A stretch of 64,000 bases of DNA from Jannaschia faecimaris (GTDB lineage Bacteria > Pseudomonadota > Alphaproteobacteria > Rhodobacterales > Rhodobacteraceae). Made by a program: the position numbers and the translations under genes. Positions 51,675-60,009 of this stretch are shown piece after piece (positions within the stretch are counted from its first letter, which is position 1; every line of letters starts with the position of its first letter). The stretch is from contig NZ_FNPX01000004.1 in the NCBI RefSeq assembly GCF_900107415.1, positions 186,001 through 250,000 of the forward strand, written 5' to 3'. The notes below the pieces were generated by a model. It was not told the origin of the DNA, did no database searches, and worked only from the letters and a program-made list of their open reading frames with translations.

Positions 51675-52256
51675 TCAGGCCCCGCGTGCCGCTAGCCACG
51701 CGGCCCAGGCCTCGGGCGTGTCAAGGTCGGTCGTCGCGGCCTTGCCCGGTAGGGGGCAGTTTTCCACATCGTGCCGGGCAATGATGTCGCGCGCGCCGAT
51801 ATCGCCGGTCAGGGCCAACAGCTCGGGGAACAGGTCGCGGTGAAAGATGACCGGCTGTCCGGCCGTGCCGTCCGCATCGGTGGCCCGGAGGATCGGCGCG
51901 CTGCCTTCCATCCACGCGGTGGAGAGTTTGGCCAGGGCGCGTGCGTCGATCTCGGGCATGTCGGCGAGGTGGATCAGGACAGCCTCAGCGTCACAGGCCG
52001 CGACGCCCGCCCGGATAGATGCGGACATCGCGCGATCCGGTACCTCGACGATGCGGGCGGCCGTGTCGCCCAGCCACGCCCGTCGATCGGAATTCGGGGG
52101 CAGGGCAAGTATGACATCGCCTGTCACGCCAAGTGCCGCCCGCGTCGCGCGCAGGATCAGCGGCGTCCCGTCGATCTCCACAAGCAACTTGTCGGTGCCG
52201 CGCATCCGGGAGGAGGATCCTGCGGCCAGGATCAGGATCGCGGGGGGTGCGCGCAT
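51675..52256 (-). CDS. MobA-like NTP transferase (MocA/CTP:molybdopterin type)
   Basis: A 193-residue nucleotidyltransferase with the N-terminal signature LILAAGSSSRMRGTDKLLVE, LIHLADMPEID and TAGQPVIFHRDLFPEL. This is the pattern of enzymes adding CMP or GMP to molybdopterin and of related sugar-phosphate transferases. A moeA/moaC pair lies elsewhere in the window but is not adjacent. Its ATG shares one base with the fbp stop (TGATG). Confidence 0.85.
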   Translation of the reverse strand: MRAPPAILILAAGSSSRMRGTDKLLVEIDGTPLILRATRAALGVTGDVILALPPNSDRRAWLGDTAARIVEVPDRAMSASIRAGVAACDAEAVLIHLADMPEIDARALAKLSTAWMEGSAPILRATDADGTAGQPVIFHRDLFPELLALTGDIGARDIIARHDVENCPLPGKAATTDLDTPEAWAAWLAARGA

Positions 52257-53248
52257 CAGGACTCCCCTAGATAGGTTTCAATGCGGGCGACCTCCTGGGC
52301 CGAGCCGAAGATAAGCGGCGTTTTGGCGTGGATGTCGTCCGGCGTCAGGTCGAGGATCGGTCGCGTCCCGTCCGTCGCTGCCCCGCCAGCCTGTGCCATC
52401 AGGAAGGCGGCCGGGAAGGCTTCATAGAGCAGGCGCAAGTGCCCGTCGGCGTATCCCGGCCGCGTGTCGGCAGGATAGAGGAACACGCCGCCCTGCATCA
52501 GGATCCGATGGAGGTCGCCCACGGCGGCGGCGATCCAGCGCATGTTCGTGTTCGACCCGCGCGGCCCGTCTTCGCCAAGCTGCGTATGGGTCAGGTAGCT
52601 TTGAAGGCCTTTCGACATGTTGCGCATGTTCGAAGCGTTGAAGGCGATAAGCTTGGTCGTTTGTGGCACGGTGACGTTTTCGCGCGCGACGCGCCAGCTC
52701 TGGTCGCGCGGGTCCAGCGTGAAGATCGTCACGCCCCGGCCCAACGATAGTCCCATGTCGATACTGTGCCCGAAGTTGATGTAGCCCGCCGCGACGATTT
52801 CGGTGCCCTTGCGGCGTTGGTCGGCGGCGGCGGGAAAGATCGCGAACAGCAGGCCAAGGGGCGCACCTATGCCGATGCTGCCAGAGCCGTCGATTGGGTC
52901 GATGGCAAGATCGTAGGCTGCCCCTTCGGTCATCCGGATCGGCTCTACTGCTTCCTCGGACACGAGGGTCGCGATCGCGCAGTCGCGCAGCGCCGCGAGG
53001 ATGTGGTCGTGCGCGGCCATGTCCAATGCCTTCTGCCGGTCACCGCTGTCGTTCGTGCCCACGACGGCCGCCGGGTCGCCCGGAAGGCCCGACAGCGCCA
53101 GCCGCCCGGCTAGCGGAAGCGCGGCGGCGGCGATGGCGCTGACGATCTGGGCAAGCGCGGGGTCTGAAGGTTGCGCGGCGGCCCAATCGTTCAGGGTCGG
53201 GATCGCGTGCGTGGGTGTGTCGCCGGGCAGAGTCATGCAATCGGTCAT
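52256..53248 (-). CDS. fbp: Class I fructose-1,6-bisphosphatase
   Basis: Gluconeogenic and Calvin-cycle phosphatase making fructose 6-phosphate. The 330-residue product has the metal-site segments LVSEEAVEP and AIDPIDGSGSIGIG and the late substrate region GGVFLYPADTRPGYADGHLRLLYE. The ATG at 53248, with AAGGATACG upstream, is preferred over a GTG one codon earlier. It is divergent from the DeoR gene that begins the tetritol locus and could share its control region. Confidence 0.93.
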   Translation of the reverse strand: MTDCMTLPGDTPTHAIPTLNDWAAAQPSDPALAQIVSAIAAAALPLAGRLALSGLPGDPAAVVGTNDSGDRQKALDMAAHDHILAALRDCAIATLVSEEAVEPIRMTEGAAYDLAIDPIDGSGSIGIGAPLGLLFAIFPAAADQRRKGTEIVAAGYINFGHSIDMGLSLGRGVTIFTLDPRDQSWRVARENVTVPQTTKLIAFNASNMRNMSKGLQSYLTHTQLGEDGPRGSNTNMRWIAAAVGDLHRILMQGGVFLYPADTRPGYADGHLRLLYEAFPAAFLMAQAGGAATDGTRPILDLTPDDIHAKTPLIFGSAQEVARIETYLGES

Positions 53249-53321
53249 CACGTATCCTTGGCTGCGGTCCGGTGACCGGGGGCATTACCTGTTACGATCA
53301 CCAGCGAAAAATCACAACATC

Positions 53322-53346
53322 ATGTCACAATGTCACAAATGTCATG
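53322..53346. promoter_or_regulatory. Tandem ATGTCACA repeats between fbp and deoR
   Basis: ATGTCACA at 53322-53329 and 53330-53337, then ATGTCATG at 53339-53346, form three near-direct repeats in the AT-rich fbp/deoR intergenic space. This looks like an operator for a DeoR-type or other regulator. Binding is unproven. Confidence 0.5.
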
Positions 53347-53412
53347 TTGAATATCTCACGCAGTCGATTACAAATAACACAGTGGGCCGGGAGAGTCCCG
53401 AAAGGATAACAA

Positions 53413-54186
53413 GTGAAGCCGGAAGACCGCCGCCACGACATCATCGAATTGCTTGTCGACGTCGGCTCGGCGACATTGGAAGACTTGGCGCAGCGGTTCG
53501 GCGTGTCGCGCATGACGGTCCACCGGGATCTGGACGAGCTGGAGGAGGAGGGTCTTCTGCGCAAGGTGCGCGGCGGGGCCACGATCGAGGCGTCCGGACA
53601 GTTCGAGAGCGACTTTCGATATCGCGCGCGCCTCGCCACCGATGAGAAGCGTCTTATCGCCGAACGCGCGGCAATGTTCCTGACCCCCGGAACCAGCATT
53701 ATCATTGACGACGGCTCCACGTCGCAGATGCTGATGCCCCATTTATTAGACAAGCGGCCGCTGACGGTAATCACCAACAATCAGGCAGTAATCGAAACGG
53801 CGGCACAGGTTTCTGGAATCGATCTGATCGCGCTTGGGGGAACTTATTCACGAAAGTTCAATGGGTTCTTCGGTGTTCTCACGTTGCAGGCGCTGTCGAA
53901 CCTGCGGGTCGACATGGCGTTCCTGTCGACCTCGGCCATCCAGGGCACCAGCGCGTTTCACCAGGATCAGGAGGTACTGGAGGTCAAGCGCCGCATGATC
54001 TCGTCTGCGGCGCGAAAATACCTGATGGTCGATCATCGCAAGTTCGGGCGGCCCGCTTTGCACTACATGACCGACCTGGATGTCTTCGACGGGATCGTCA
54101 CCACGCGTGACCTTGATCCGCGAACGGCGTCCGATCTGCGTGCGCAGGGCGTCGAAGTGCATTTCCCCGAGGAGAGCGAGACATGA
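53413..54186 (+). CDS. DeoR family regulator (first of two at the locus)
   Basis: A 257-residue regulator starting at a GTG with AAAGGATAAC upstream. It has the DeoR helix-turn-helix (RFGVSRMTVHRDLDELEEEG) and the C-terminal sugar-phosphate-sensing domain (DDGSTSQMLM, KYLMVDHRKFGRPAL). Its stop overlaps the eryH start (ATGA). In Brucella a deoR gene also precedes tpiA2 and rpiB at the erythritol locus, so control of tetritol catabolism is the likely role. Confidence 0.92.
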   Translation: MKPEDRRHDIIELLVDVGSATLEDLAQRFGVSRMTVHRDLDELEEEGLLRKVRGGATIEASGQFESDFRYRARLATDEKRLIAERAAMFLTPGTSIIIDDGSTSQMLMPHLLDKRPLTVITNNQAVIETAAQVSGIDLIALGGTYSRKFNGFFGVLTLQALSNLRVDMAFLSTSAIQGTSAFHQDQEVLEVKRRMISSAARKYLMVDHRKFGRPALHYMTDLDVFDGIVTTRDLDPRTASDLRAQGVEVHFPEESET

Positions 54187-54947
54187 CAAGCAATCCTAAG
54201 GCCTGGATCGGGACCAGTTGGAAAATGAACAAGACACTGGGCGAGGCGATTGGCTTTGCCGGTGGCCTCAAGGCGGCAGTTGCCCCCGATGGGGCGCAGC
54301 GTTTCGTAATTCCACCGTTCACCGCAGTTCGGCAGGTCAAGGTCGCGCTGGCCGGGACGGACGTGCTGGTGGGCGCGCAGAACATGCATTGGGACGATGC
54401 GGGGGCCTGGACGGGCGAAATTTCCCCGATGATGCTTACGGACTGTGGGCTGGATATCGTCGAGCTGGGCCATTCCGAGCGTCGCGCGCATTTCGGCGAA
54501 ACCGACGAGACCGTGGGCCGCAAGGTGCAGGCGGCTGTGCGTCATGGGCTGACCCCGCTGATCTGCATCGGGGAAAGCGGTGCCGACAAGGACGCGGGGC
54601 GCGCCGCCGAAGTGCTCTCGGGCCAGGTGCGAACGGCCTTGGCGCGACTATCGGAAGACCAGAAGGCGGCCCCGATCCTGCTTGCGTATGAGCCGGTCTG
54701 GGCCATCGGCACCGGTGGCACGCCCGCAACGCCAGATTATGCCGACGCGCGTCAGGCCGAAATCGCCGCCGTTGCGACGAAGATGCTGGGGCGAAAAATA
54801 CCCTGCCTCTATGGCGGCAGCGTGAACCCCGAAAATTGTACCGATCTGATCCAATGCCCGCATATCGACGGGCTGTTCATCGGGCGTTCGGCCTGGGACG
54901 TCGGAGGATACCTCGACATCCTGGACCGCTGCGCCGACCACATCTGA
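54183..54947 (+). CDS. eryH: TpiA-like tetrulose-phosphate isomerase (EryH type)
   Basis: A 254-residue TIM barrel of the triose-phosphate isomerase family. The catalytic Lys is in SWKMNKTLGEA, His in ELGHSERRAHF and Glu in AYEPVWAIGTGG. The neighbours (DeoR, RpiB, EryA, EryB, ABC importer) match the Brucella/Rhizobium erythritol locus, in which TpiA2 is EryH, D-3-tetrulose-4-phosphate isomerase. I therefore infer the tetrulose substrate. A second ordinary TpiA should exist elsewhere. Confidence 0.85.
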   Translation: MTSNPKAWIGTSWKMNKTLGEAIGFAGGLKAAVAPDGAQRFVIPPFTAVRQVKVALAGTDVLVGAQNMHWDDAGAWTGEISPMMLTDCGLDIVELGHSERRAHFGETDETVGRKVQAAVRHGLTPLICIGESGADKDAGRAAEVLSGQVRTALARLSEDQKAAPILLAYEPVWAIGTGGTPATPDYADARQAEIAAVATKMLGRKIPCLYGGSVNPENCTDLIQCPHIDGLFIGRSAWDVGGYLDILDRCADHI

Positions 54948-54959
54948 GAGGAGACCAAG

Positions 54960-55415
54960 ATGAAAATCGCGATCGCCGGCGACAGTGCCGGAAAACCTCT
55001 GGCTGACGCATTGGTCGACCATCTGGGTAAAACCTATGACGTGACGGACCTCAGCTCGCCCCCGGACGGCACGTCGGAGTATTATGCCAACCTCGCCGAC
55101 CGGGTCTGCCAGCAAATCCTCGACGGTACCTTCGATCGCGCGCTTCTGTTTTGCGGCACCGGGATCGGAGTATGCCTATCGGCCAACAAGGTGCCGGGCA
55201 TTCGCGCGGCACAGGCCCACGACACCTATTCCGCGGGCAAGGCGGCGACATCCAACAATGCGCAGGTTATCACTATGGGCGCGCGCGTGGTTGGGGCGGA
55301 ACTGGCGAAGGAAATCGCCGAGGCCTTCCTGACACGCTCCTTCGACAGCAACGGTCCAAGCGCGGGCAATGTGGCGGCCATCGACGCGCTGGACGGGAAG
55401 TACGCCGCCACCTGA
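54960..55415 (+). CDS. eryI: RpiB/LacAB-type isomerase (EryI type)
   Basis: A 151-residue ribose-5-phosphate isomerase B family protein ([52 protein letters not shown]). The active-site Cys is in FCGTGIG. In Brucella the equivalent RpiB gene is EryI, D-erythrose-4-phosphate isomerase. The eryH-eryI order and shared strand support that role here. GGAGACCAAG precedes the ATG. Confidence 0.87.
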   Translation: MKIAIAGDSAGKPLADALVDHLGKTYDVTDLSSPPDGTSEYYANLADRVCQQILDGTFDRALLFCGTGIGVCLSANKVPGIRAAQAHDTYSAGKAATSNNAQVITMGARVVGAELAKEIAEAFLTRSFDSNGPSAGNVAAIDALDGKYAAT

Positions 55416-55495
55416 TCCCACCGCTTGACGATTTGCGGCCCGGCCTTCACAGGGGCTGGGCCATTTTCTTGAGCCCAACGCCGGAGCCCGCTGCC

Positions 55496-55930
55496 GTGAC
55501 CGACCTGACCATCGCCTTCATTCGCGCCCGCTGGCACGCAGATATCGTGGACCGCGCGCACGAGGGGTTCATGGCCGCCATGGCCGAGAGCGGACGCGAC
55601 GTTGCGGTGAAGGTTTACGATGTTCCGGGGGCCTTCGAGATGCCCCTGCTGGCCAAACGACTGGGCGAGACGGGCCGGTTTGACGCGATCGTCGGGGCCG
55701 CTTTGGTCGTGGACGGTGGGATCTACCGGCACGACTTCGTGGCGCAGGCGGTCGTGACAGGCCTTATGGATGCGCAGATGACAACGGGCGTGCCGACCTT
55801 CTCGGTCAGCCTGACGCCGCACCAGTTTCAGGAAACGGCCTCGCACGAGGCCTTTTTTGGCGCGCATTTTGTTGGCAAGGGGCGGGAGGCTGCGGCGGCC
55901 GTTCTCGCCATCGCGGACCTCGAACTCTAG
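55496..55930 (+). CDS. ribH2: Type II 6,7-dimethyl-8-ribityllumazine synthase
   Basis: A 144-residue lumazine synthase, the penultimate riboflavin enzyme, which joins 3,4-dihydroxy-2-butanone 4-phosphate to a ribitylaminopyrimidine. GTG start with GGAG upstream. ARWHADIVDRAHEGF, VYDVPGAFEMPLLAK and VVDGGIYRHDFVAQAV match the Brucella/Mesorhizobium RibH2 type, with the catalytic His in YRHDF. It lies 80 bases after eryI and is convergent with eryB, their stops sharing CTAG. A riboflavin enzyme in a sugar-alcohol locus is unusual. Confidence 0.93.
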   Translation: MTDLTIAFIRARWHADIVDRAHEGFMAAMAESGRDVAVKVYDVPGAFEMPLLAKRLGETGRFDAIVGAALVVDGGIYRHDFVAQAVVTGLMDAQMTTGVPTFSVSLTPHQFQETASHEAFFGAHFVGKGREAAAAVLAIADLEL

Positions 55931-57582
55931 AGGCGCATGAGATTTCGGTCGCGCAGCACCTGTTCCGCCCCGGCGGTCTGACCCGCCGTCTCACCGGCGT
56001 CCCAGCCGAGCACTGCGCCGACAATACCGGCGATTGTTTCAATGTCGTCGGACGTCAGCCGCCCTGTGACCGCAAGCGTGGTCCGGCGTAGCAGGACATC
56101 CTCAAGCGCGGTGACCGCTTCGTTCCGGGCAATCCATTCGATCTCGGCGGTTGTTGTATCCGGGTCTCCGATCAGCGGCGTTGCCGGGCCGAGTGCCTCG
56201 TATTCGGCAATAGCCTCGGCCGTCGACCCGTAGCGATCCAGCAGAACCCGGCAGCGGTCAGGCGTCAGATCGGTGGAATGTGCCATGTTCGCGACCCATG
56301 CGTCGGCCTCAGGGCCCTTGGGGCAGTCGCGCCCGCCGCCGATCGGCAGCGCGCGGGTCGAGATGCGGCGTGGGCGGTCCAGCCTTTGCAGGATATCGTC
56401 GGCCACCTCCTCGGCGAAACCCCGGAATGTGGTCCACTTGCCGCCCACCAGCGACAGGATCGGGAAGGGCCGGCTGGGGTCGCCATCAATTACCGGCACG
56501 GAATGATCGCGGGAAATCAGGCCCGCCGCCGTGCCGTCGGACCGGGGCAGGGGGCGGATGCCGGAATAGGCATAGACGATCTGATCGCGGTCGAACGTCA
56601 GGCCGGGCAACAGGGCGCGCAGGCTGTCCAGGAAATAGCCGATTTCGGCATCTTCGCAGCGCACGTCGTCGGGATCGTCGGCCTTGATGTCGGTTGACCC
56701 GACCAGCGCGCGGCCAAGGTAGTCGAACACCAGACAGATGCGCCCGTCGTCGGCCTCGAAATAGATCATCCGTCCGTCGAGTTCCCTGATCAACGCGGGG
56801 TGATCCAGCAGGATATGGCTGCCCTTGGTGCCGCCGATGAACTGCGACGGGGTGCCCAACGTGGCGTTCACCCGGTCGATCCAGGGCCCGGCGGCGTTCA
56901 CGGTTATCCGCGGACGGATGTGGTGCGCGGTGCCCGTGTGGTCAGTCATGTGCAAGACGCCGCCCTCTTGCCCGACCAGCGTGGTGGCGTTCAGGGCGAC
57001 CGCCTCGGGGTTGGCGCGCAGCCCGTCAGCCACCAGTTCCCACACCAGCCGTTCGGGGGCCGTGACGGTCGCGTCGTAATAGGTGCCGGCGGCCACGATG
57101 CGTGGGGTGAGCGATGGCAGCTTGCGCAGGGCTTCGGCCCGTTTCCACAGGCGATGGTTGGGCATGACACGGGTTTTGCGGCTGTAGAAGTCGTACATCA
57201 TCAGGCCCAGCTTTATGATGATCGCGCCGCGCGACCTTGGCGCGCGGGTCGATCCCACAAGCGTACGCAACGCGGCCCCGACCCCCTTGGTCCAGCTAAA
57301 GATGGGAACTACGGTAGGCAGCGGATGCACCAGGTGCGGCGCGTTGCGCAGCAGTAGGTTCCGCTCCTGCGTGGATTGCGCGACCAGGCTGAATTCGCCG
57401 GTTTCAAGATACTTGATGCCCCCGTGGATCAACCGGCTTGGTGCGGCGGAGGTGCCGGAGCCATAGTCAGTCTTCTCGACCAAAAGGGTCTTTATCCCCT
57501 GTTCGCACAGATCGCGGAACAGGCCCGCGCCGTTGATGCCACCGCCCAGAATGACGACGTCGACGTCCTGCGGTTGGGTCAT
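55927..57582 (-). CDS. eryB: FAD-dependent erythritol-phosphate dehydrogenase (GlpD-like, EryB type)
   Basis: A 551-residue homologue of glycerol-3-phosphate dehydrogenase. It has the FAD fold VVILGGGINGAGLFRDL at the N-terminus, the GlpD signature SRLIHGGIKYLE, GTKGSHILLDHP and a C-terminal helical domain. The start at 57582 overlaps the eryA stop (ATGA). At this locus it most likely oxidises L-erythritol 4-phosphate to L-3-tetrulose 4-phosphate; glycerol 3-phosphate is the alternative substrate. Confidence 0.87.
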   Translation of the reverse strand: MTQPQDVDVVILGGGINGAGLFRDLCEQGIKTLLVEKTDYGSGTSAAPSRLIHGGIKYLETGEFSLVAQSTQERNLLLRNAPHLVHPLPTVVPIFSWTKGVGAALRTLVGSTRAPRSRGAIIIKLGLMMYDFYSRKTRVMPNHRLWKRAEALRKLPSLTPRIVAAGTYYDATVTAPERLVWELVADGLRANPEAVALNATTLVGQEGGVLHMTDHTGTAHHIRPRITVNAAGPWIDRVNATLGTPSQFIGGTKGSHILLDHPALIRELDGRMIYFEADDGRICLVFDYLGRALVGSTDIKADDPDDVRCEDAEIGYFLDSLRALLPGLTFDRDQIVYAYSGIRPLPRSDGTAAGLISRDHSVPVIDGDPSRPFPILSLVGGKWTTFRGFAEEVADDILQRLDRPRRISTRALPIGGGRDCPKGPEADAWVANMAHSTDLTPDRCRVLLDRYGSTAEAIAEYEALGPATPLIGDPDTTTAEIEWIARNEAVTALEDVLLRRTTLAVTGRLTSDDIETIAGIVGAVLGWDAGETAGQTAGAEQVLRDRNLMRL

Positions 57583-59081
57583 GGTGCGGCCCCCAACCTT
57601 TGCAGGTCGGGCCAGATGGGGGCGAGGGCATCGGCGACCCCGCAAAAGGTGGCGTAGCGGTATTCGTTGCGCGCGACACGGGACGGATCCGGTTCGAACG
57701 CGCGCGAAAGGGCAGGGAGGTCGCGCGGGTCGTCGAAGGGCGTGGACCACAGGCCGGCCCCGGAGCCTGCGCAGAGTGCTGCGCCCCATGCAGCTGCTTC
57801 ACCCGTTGCGCTGACCACAACGCGAAGGCCGGTGACATCGGCCATCAACTGCGCAAACCGTGGATTGCGAGATACGCCCCCGGTCAGGCGCATCAGGTCG
57901 AACGGACCGACGCCGCGCAGGGCATCAATGTGGTGGCGGTGTGTGAAGGCGATACCCTCCAGCACGGCGCGAAGAACGTCGGAGCGGTCGTGCCAGCCTT
58001 GTAAGCCGGTCAGCGACCCGCTGGCCCCCGCCCCGAACGGCGACCCAAAGAGATAGGGATGGAACAGGACAGACGACGGGCGGTCAAGCGCGCGGGAGAG
58101 GTCTTTGGCCAGCCGGTCATGCAGCCCCGGTGATGGCTCCCCCTGACAGAACGTCCCGATGAACCAGTCGTAGTTCGTGGTTGAGGTTGGCGAGATGGAC
58201 ATGGCGTTCCACTGGCCCGCGCGGATGCCGTTGCGACAAAACCAGGCCGCGCCACGTGTTGGTGCGTCGGTGACCATTTCATTGATGGAGTAGGTGCCCG
58301 CGACGACATCGACGGCTCCCGCGCGCTGCCCTCCGATGCCGAGGCCGCTGGCTGTGACGTCATGCAACCCGGCCATGACCGGAGTGCCCGCGACAAGCCC
58401 GGTGCGCGCGGCCGCCGCCTTGGTCACATGTCCCACAAAGGCGTCGGAATCGGCCATGGCGGGCAGGGCGTGCGTCAACTCGGCAAGGCCATAAAGCGCC
58501 AGCGCGGCCTGCGTATAGTTCTGGGTTTCTACGTCGGTGAACGCCGTGCTGGCTTCGGTCCTATCCGTGCCAATCGTTCCGGTCAGGCAGGTGCGCAGCC
58601 AGTCCTTGCACGACAGCACATGGCCGATGGCGGCAAAGCGGTCCGGGTCGGTGTCCCGGATATGGGCCAGGATTGCCGAGGGTGCGCTGGCATGGGGCAC
58701 CTGACCTGTCAGGTCGAGGGCGTCGTGGAACAGGCCGTCTGCCTGCCACCGGTCCACGACGCCCTGTGCCCGACTGTCGAGCGACAGGATGCCAGGACCG
58801 AGCGGTTGCGCGCTCCGGTCCAGCAGGTATAGCCCGTCGCCATGTGCCGTGGCCGCGATGCCGATGACGTCTGAGGCGGGACGACCGCAGGCATCCAGCG
58901 CCTCGGCAATCGCGTCGCAGGTGGCGGACCACAGGCCCACCATGTCCCGTTCGACATGGTGAGCTTCCGGGATCGACTGGGGCAACCGGCGGCGCGCCAC
59001 GGCCACCTCCTGCCCGGTCTCGTCAAAGAGGACGGCCTTTGTGACCGTCAACCCACTGTCGATACCAAGAAGCAGTGGCAT
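57579..59081 (-). CDS. eryA: FGGY-family kinase (EryA type)
   Basis: A 500-residue carbohydrate kinase with the ATPase-fold signature LLLGIDSGLTVTKAVLFDE at the N-terminus, GIAATAHGDGLYLLD, GLHDVTASGLG and the FGGY-type RLTGGVSRNPRFAQLMAD near residue 410. With EryB downstream by overlap and a sugar importer upstream it most likely phosphorylates erythritol (or another tetritol/pentitol). It reads in the order importer-DeoR-eryA-eryB. Confidence 0.87.
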   Translation of the reverse strand: MPLLLGIDSGLTVTKAVLFDETGQEVAVARRRLPQSIPEAHHVERDMVGLWSATCDAIAEALDACGRPASDVIGIAATAHGDGLYLLDRSAQPLGPGILSLDSRAQGVVDRWQADGLFHDALDLTGQVPHASAPSAILAHIRDTDPDRFAAIGHVLSCKDWLRTCLTGTIGTDRTEASTAFTDVETQNYTQAALALYGLAELTHALPAMADSDAFVGHVTKAAAARTGLVAGTPVMAGLHDVTASGLGIGGQRAGAVDVVAGTYSINEMVTDAPTRGAAWFCRNGIRAGQWNAMSISPTSTTNYDWFIGTFCQGEPSPGLHDRLAKDLSRALDRPSSVLFHPYLFGSPFGAGASGSLTGLQGWHDRSDVLRAVLEGIAFTHRHHIDALRGVGPFDLMRLTGGVSRNPRFAQLMADVTGLRVVVSATGEAAAWGAALCAGSGAGLWSTPFDDPRDLPALSRAFEPDPSRVARNEYRYATFCGVADALAPIWPDLQRLGAAP

Positions 59082-59093
59082 GCGCGCCTCCGA

Positions 59094-59936
59094 TCAGATC
59101 AGGCTGGGGGCGACGATGACATTGATCCCCTTGTCGCGCATCCGCGCTACCTCGGCGGTGGGCGTGGCCTCGTCGGTGATGACTGCGTCGAAATCGGACA
59201 GGGCCCGCATTGCGTAGAGGGCTCGACGACCGAACTTCGTGTGATCCGCCAGCAGGATGCGCTTTCCTGCTGCGTCGAACATGGCACGCTTGGTTTCGAC
59301 CATCTCAGGCGATTGGTGAAAGGCCGTATCGTCAGTGACGGCAGCCATCGACATGAACAGCGTGTCAGCGCGCAACCGGCCAACTTCGTTCGTGGTCATG
59401 CGGCCCATGAAGGCGTTGCACCACGCGTGAAATTGCCCGCCCAGCCCCAGAATGGTGATGTCGCGCACCCTCTTGAGCTCATTCATCATTAGCAAGGAGT
59501 TCGTGATGACCGTCAGGGGCGTCTTCTGCGCCAGCAGGGGGGTCATCTGCATCACGGAGGTGGAATCGTCGAGAAATATCGAGTGCCCCGGTTCCACGAA
59601 CCGCATCGCCGCGGTTGCGATGGCCGCTTTTTCGTTGGCCTGATGCACCTTGCGATAGCTATCGCTCGCCTCAACCAGGGAGGTGGGGGCGGTGGTCACT
59701 ATTCCGCGCGATTTGCGCAGGACGCCGCGGTCGACCAGGTCGTCCAGATCCCGGTGTGCTGTCATCAGGCTGATGCCGAAACGATCGACAAGATCCTCGA
59801 TCCGCATGGAGCCTTCGGACATGACCACTTCCGCGATCTCCTGCCGACGGATTAGCTGACGGGCCTGACGGCTGTCGCTGGGCACCTTCTCGGACAGTAG
59901 GGCTGTCAGGGCGGCTGGTTCGGGGGTGTCATTCAT
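59094..59936 (-). CDS. DeoR/GlpR family regulator (second of two at the locus)
   Basis: A 280-residue regulator with RFGISLMTAHRDLDDLVDRG near residue 50 and the DeoR effector domain (FLDDSTSVMQM, RILLADHTKFGRRALY). It sits between the importer and eryA on the minus strand, 12 bases upstream of eryA. In Brucella the equivalent spot is held by EryD, of a different (SorC-type) family, so this is likely the functional counterpart. Confidence 0.9.
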   Translation of the reverse strand: MNDTPEPAALTALLSEKVPSDSRQARQLIRRQEIAEVVMSEGSMRIEDLVDRFGISLMTAHRDLDDLVDRGVLRKSRGIVTTAPTSLVEASDSYRKVHQANEKAAIATAAMRFVEPGHSIFLDDSTSVMQMTPLLAQKTPLTVITNSLLMMNELKRVRDITILGLGGQFHAWCNAFMGRMTTNEVGRLRADTLFMSMAAVTDDTAFHQSPEMVETKRAMFDAAGKRILLADHTKFGRRALYAMRALSDFDAVITDEATPTAEVARMRDKGINVIVAPSLI

Positions 59937-59963
59937 CAGGGCGGCATCCGGACGGTCTGGTGT

Positions 59964-59990
59964 GGATCGGGCACAAGGCGCGCCCGATCC
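59964..59990 (-). terminator. Stem-loop between the substrate-binding protein and deoR genes
   Basis: GGATCGGGC (59964-59972) and GCCCGATCC (59982-59990) pair perfectly with a 9-base loop, 20 bases after the substrate-binding protein stop. There is no T run. This position is typical of hairpins that raise the level of binding-protein mRNA relative to downstream genes. Confidence 0.6.
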
Positions 59991-60009
59991 GATATCGCGT
60001 CTGGGCGAC

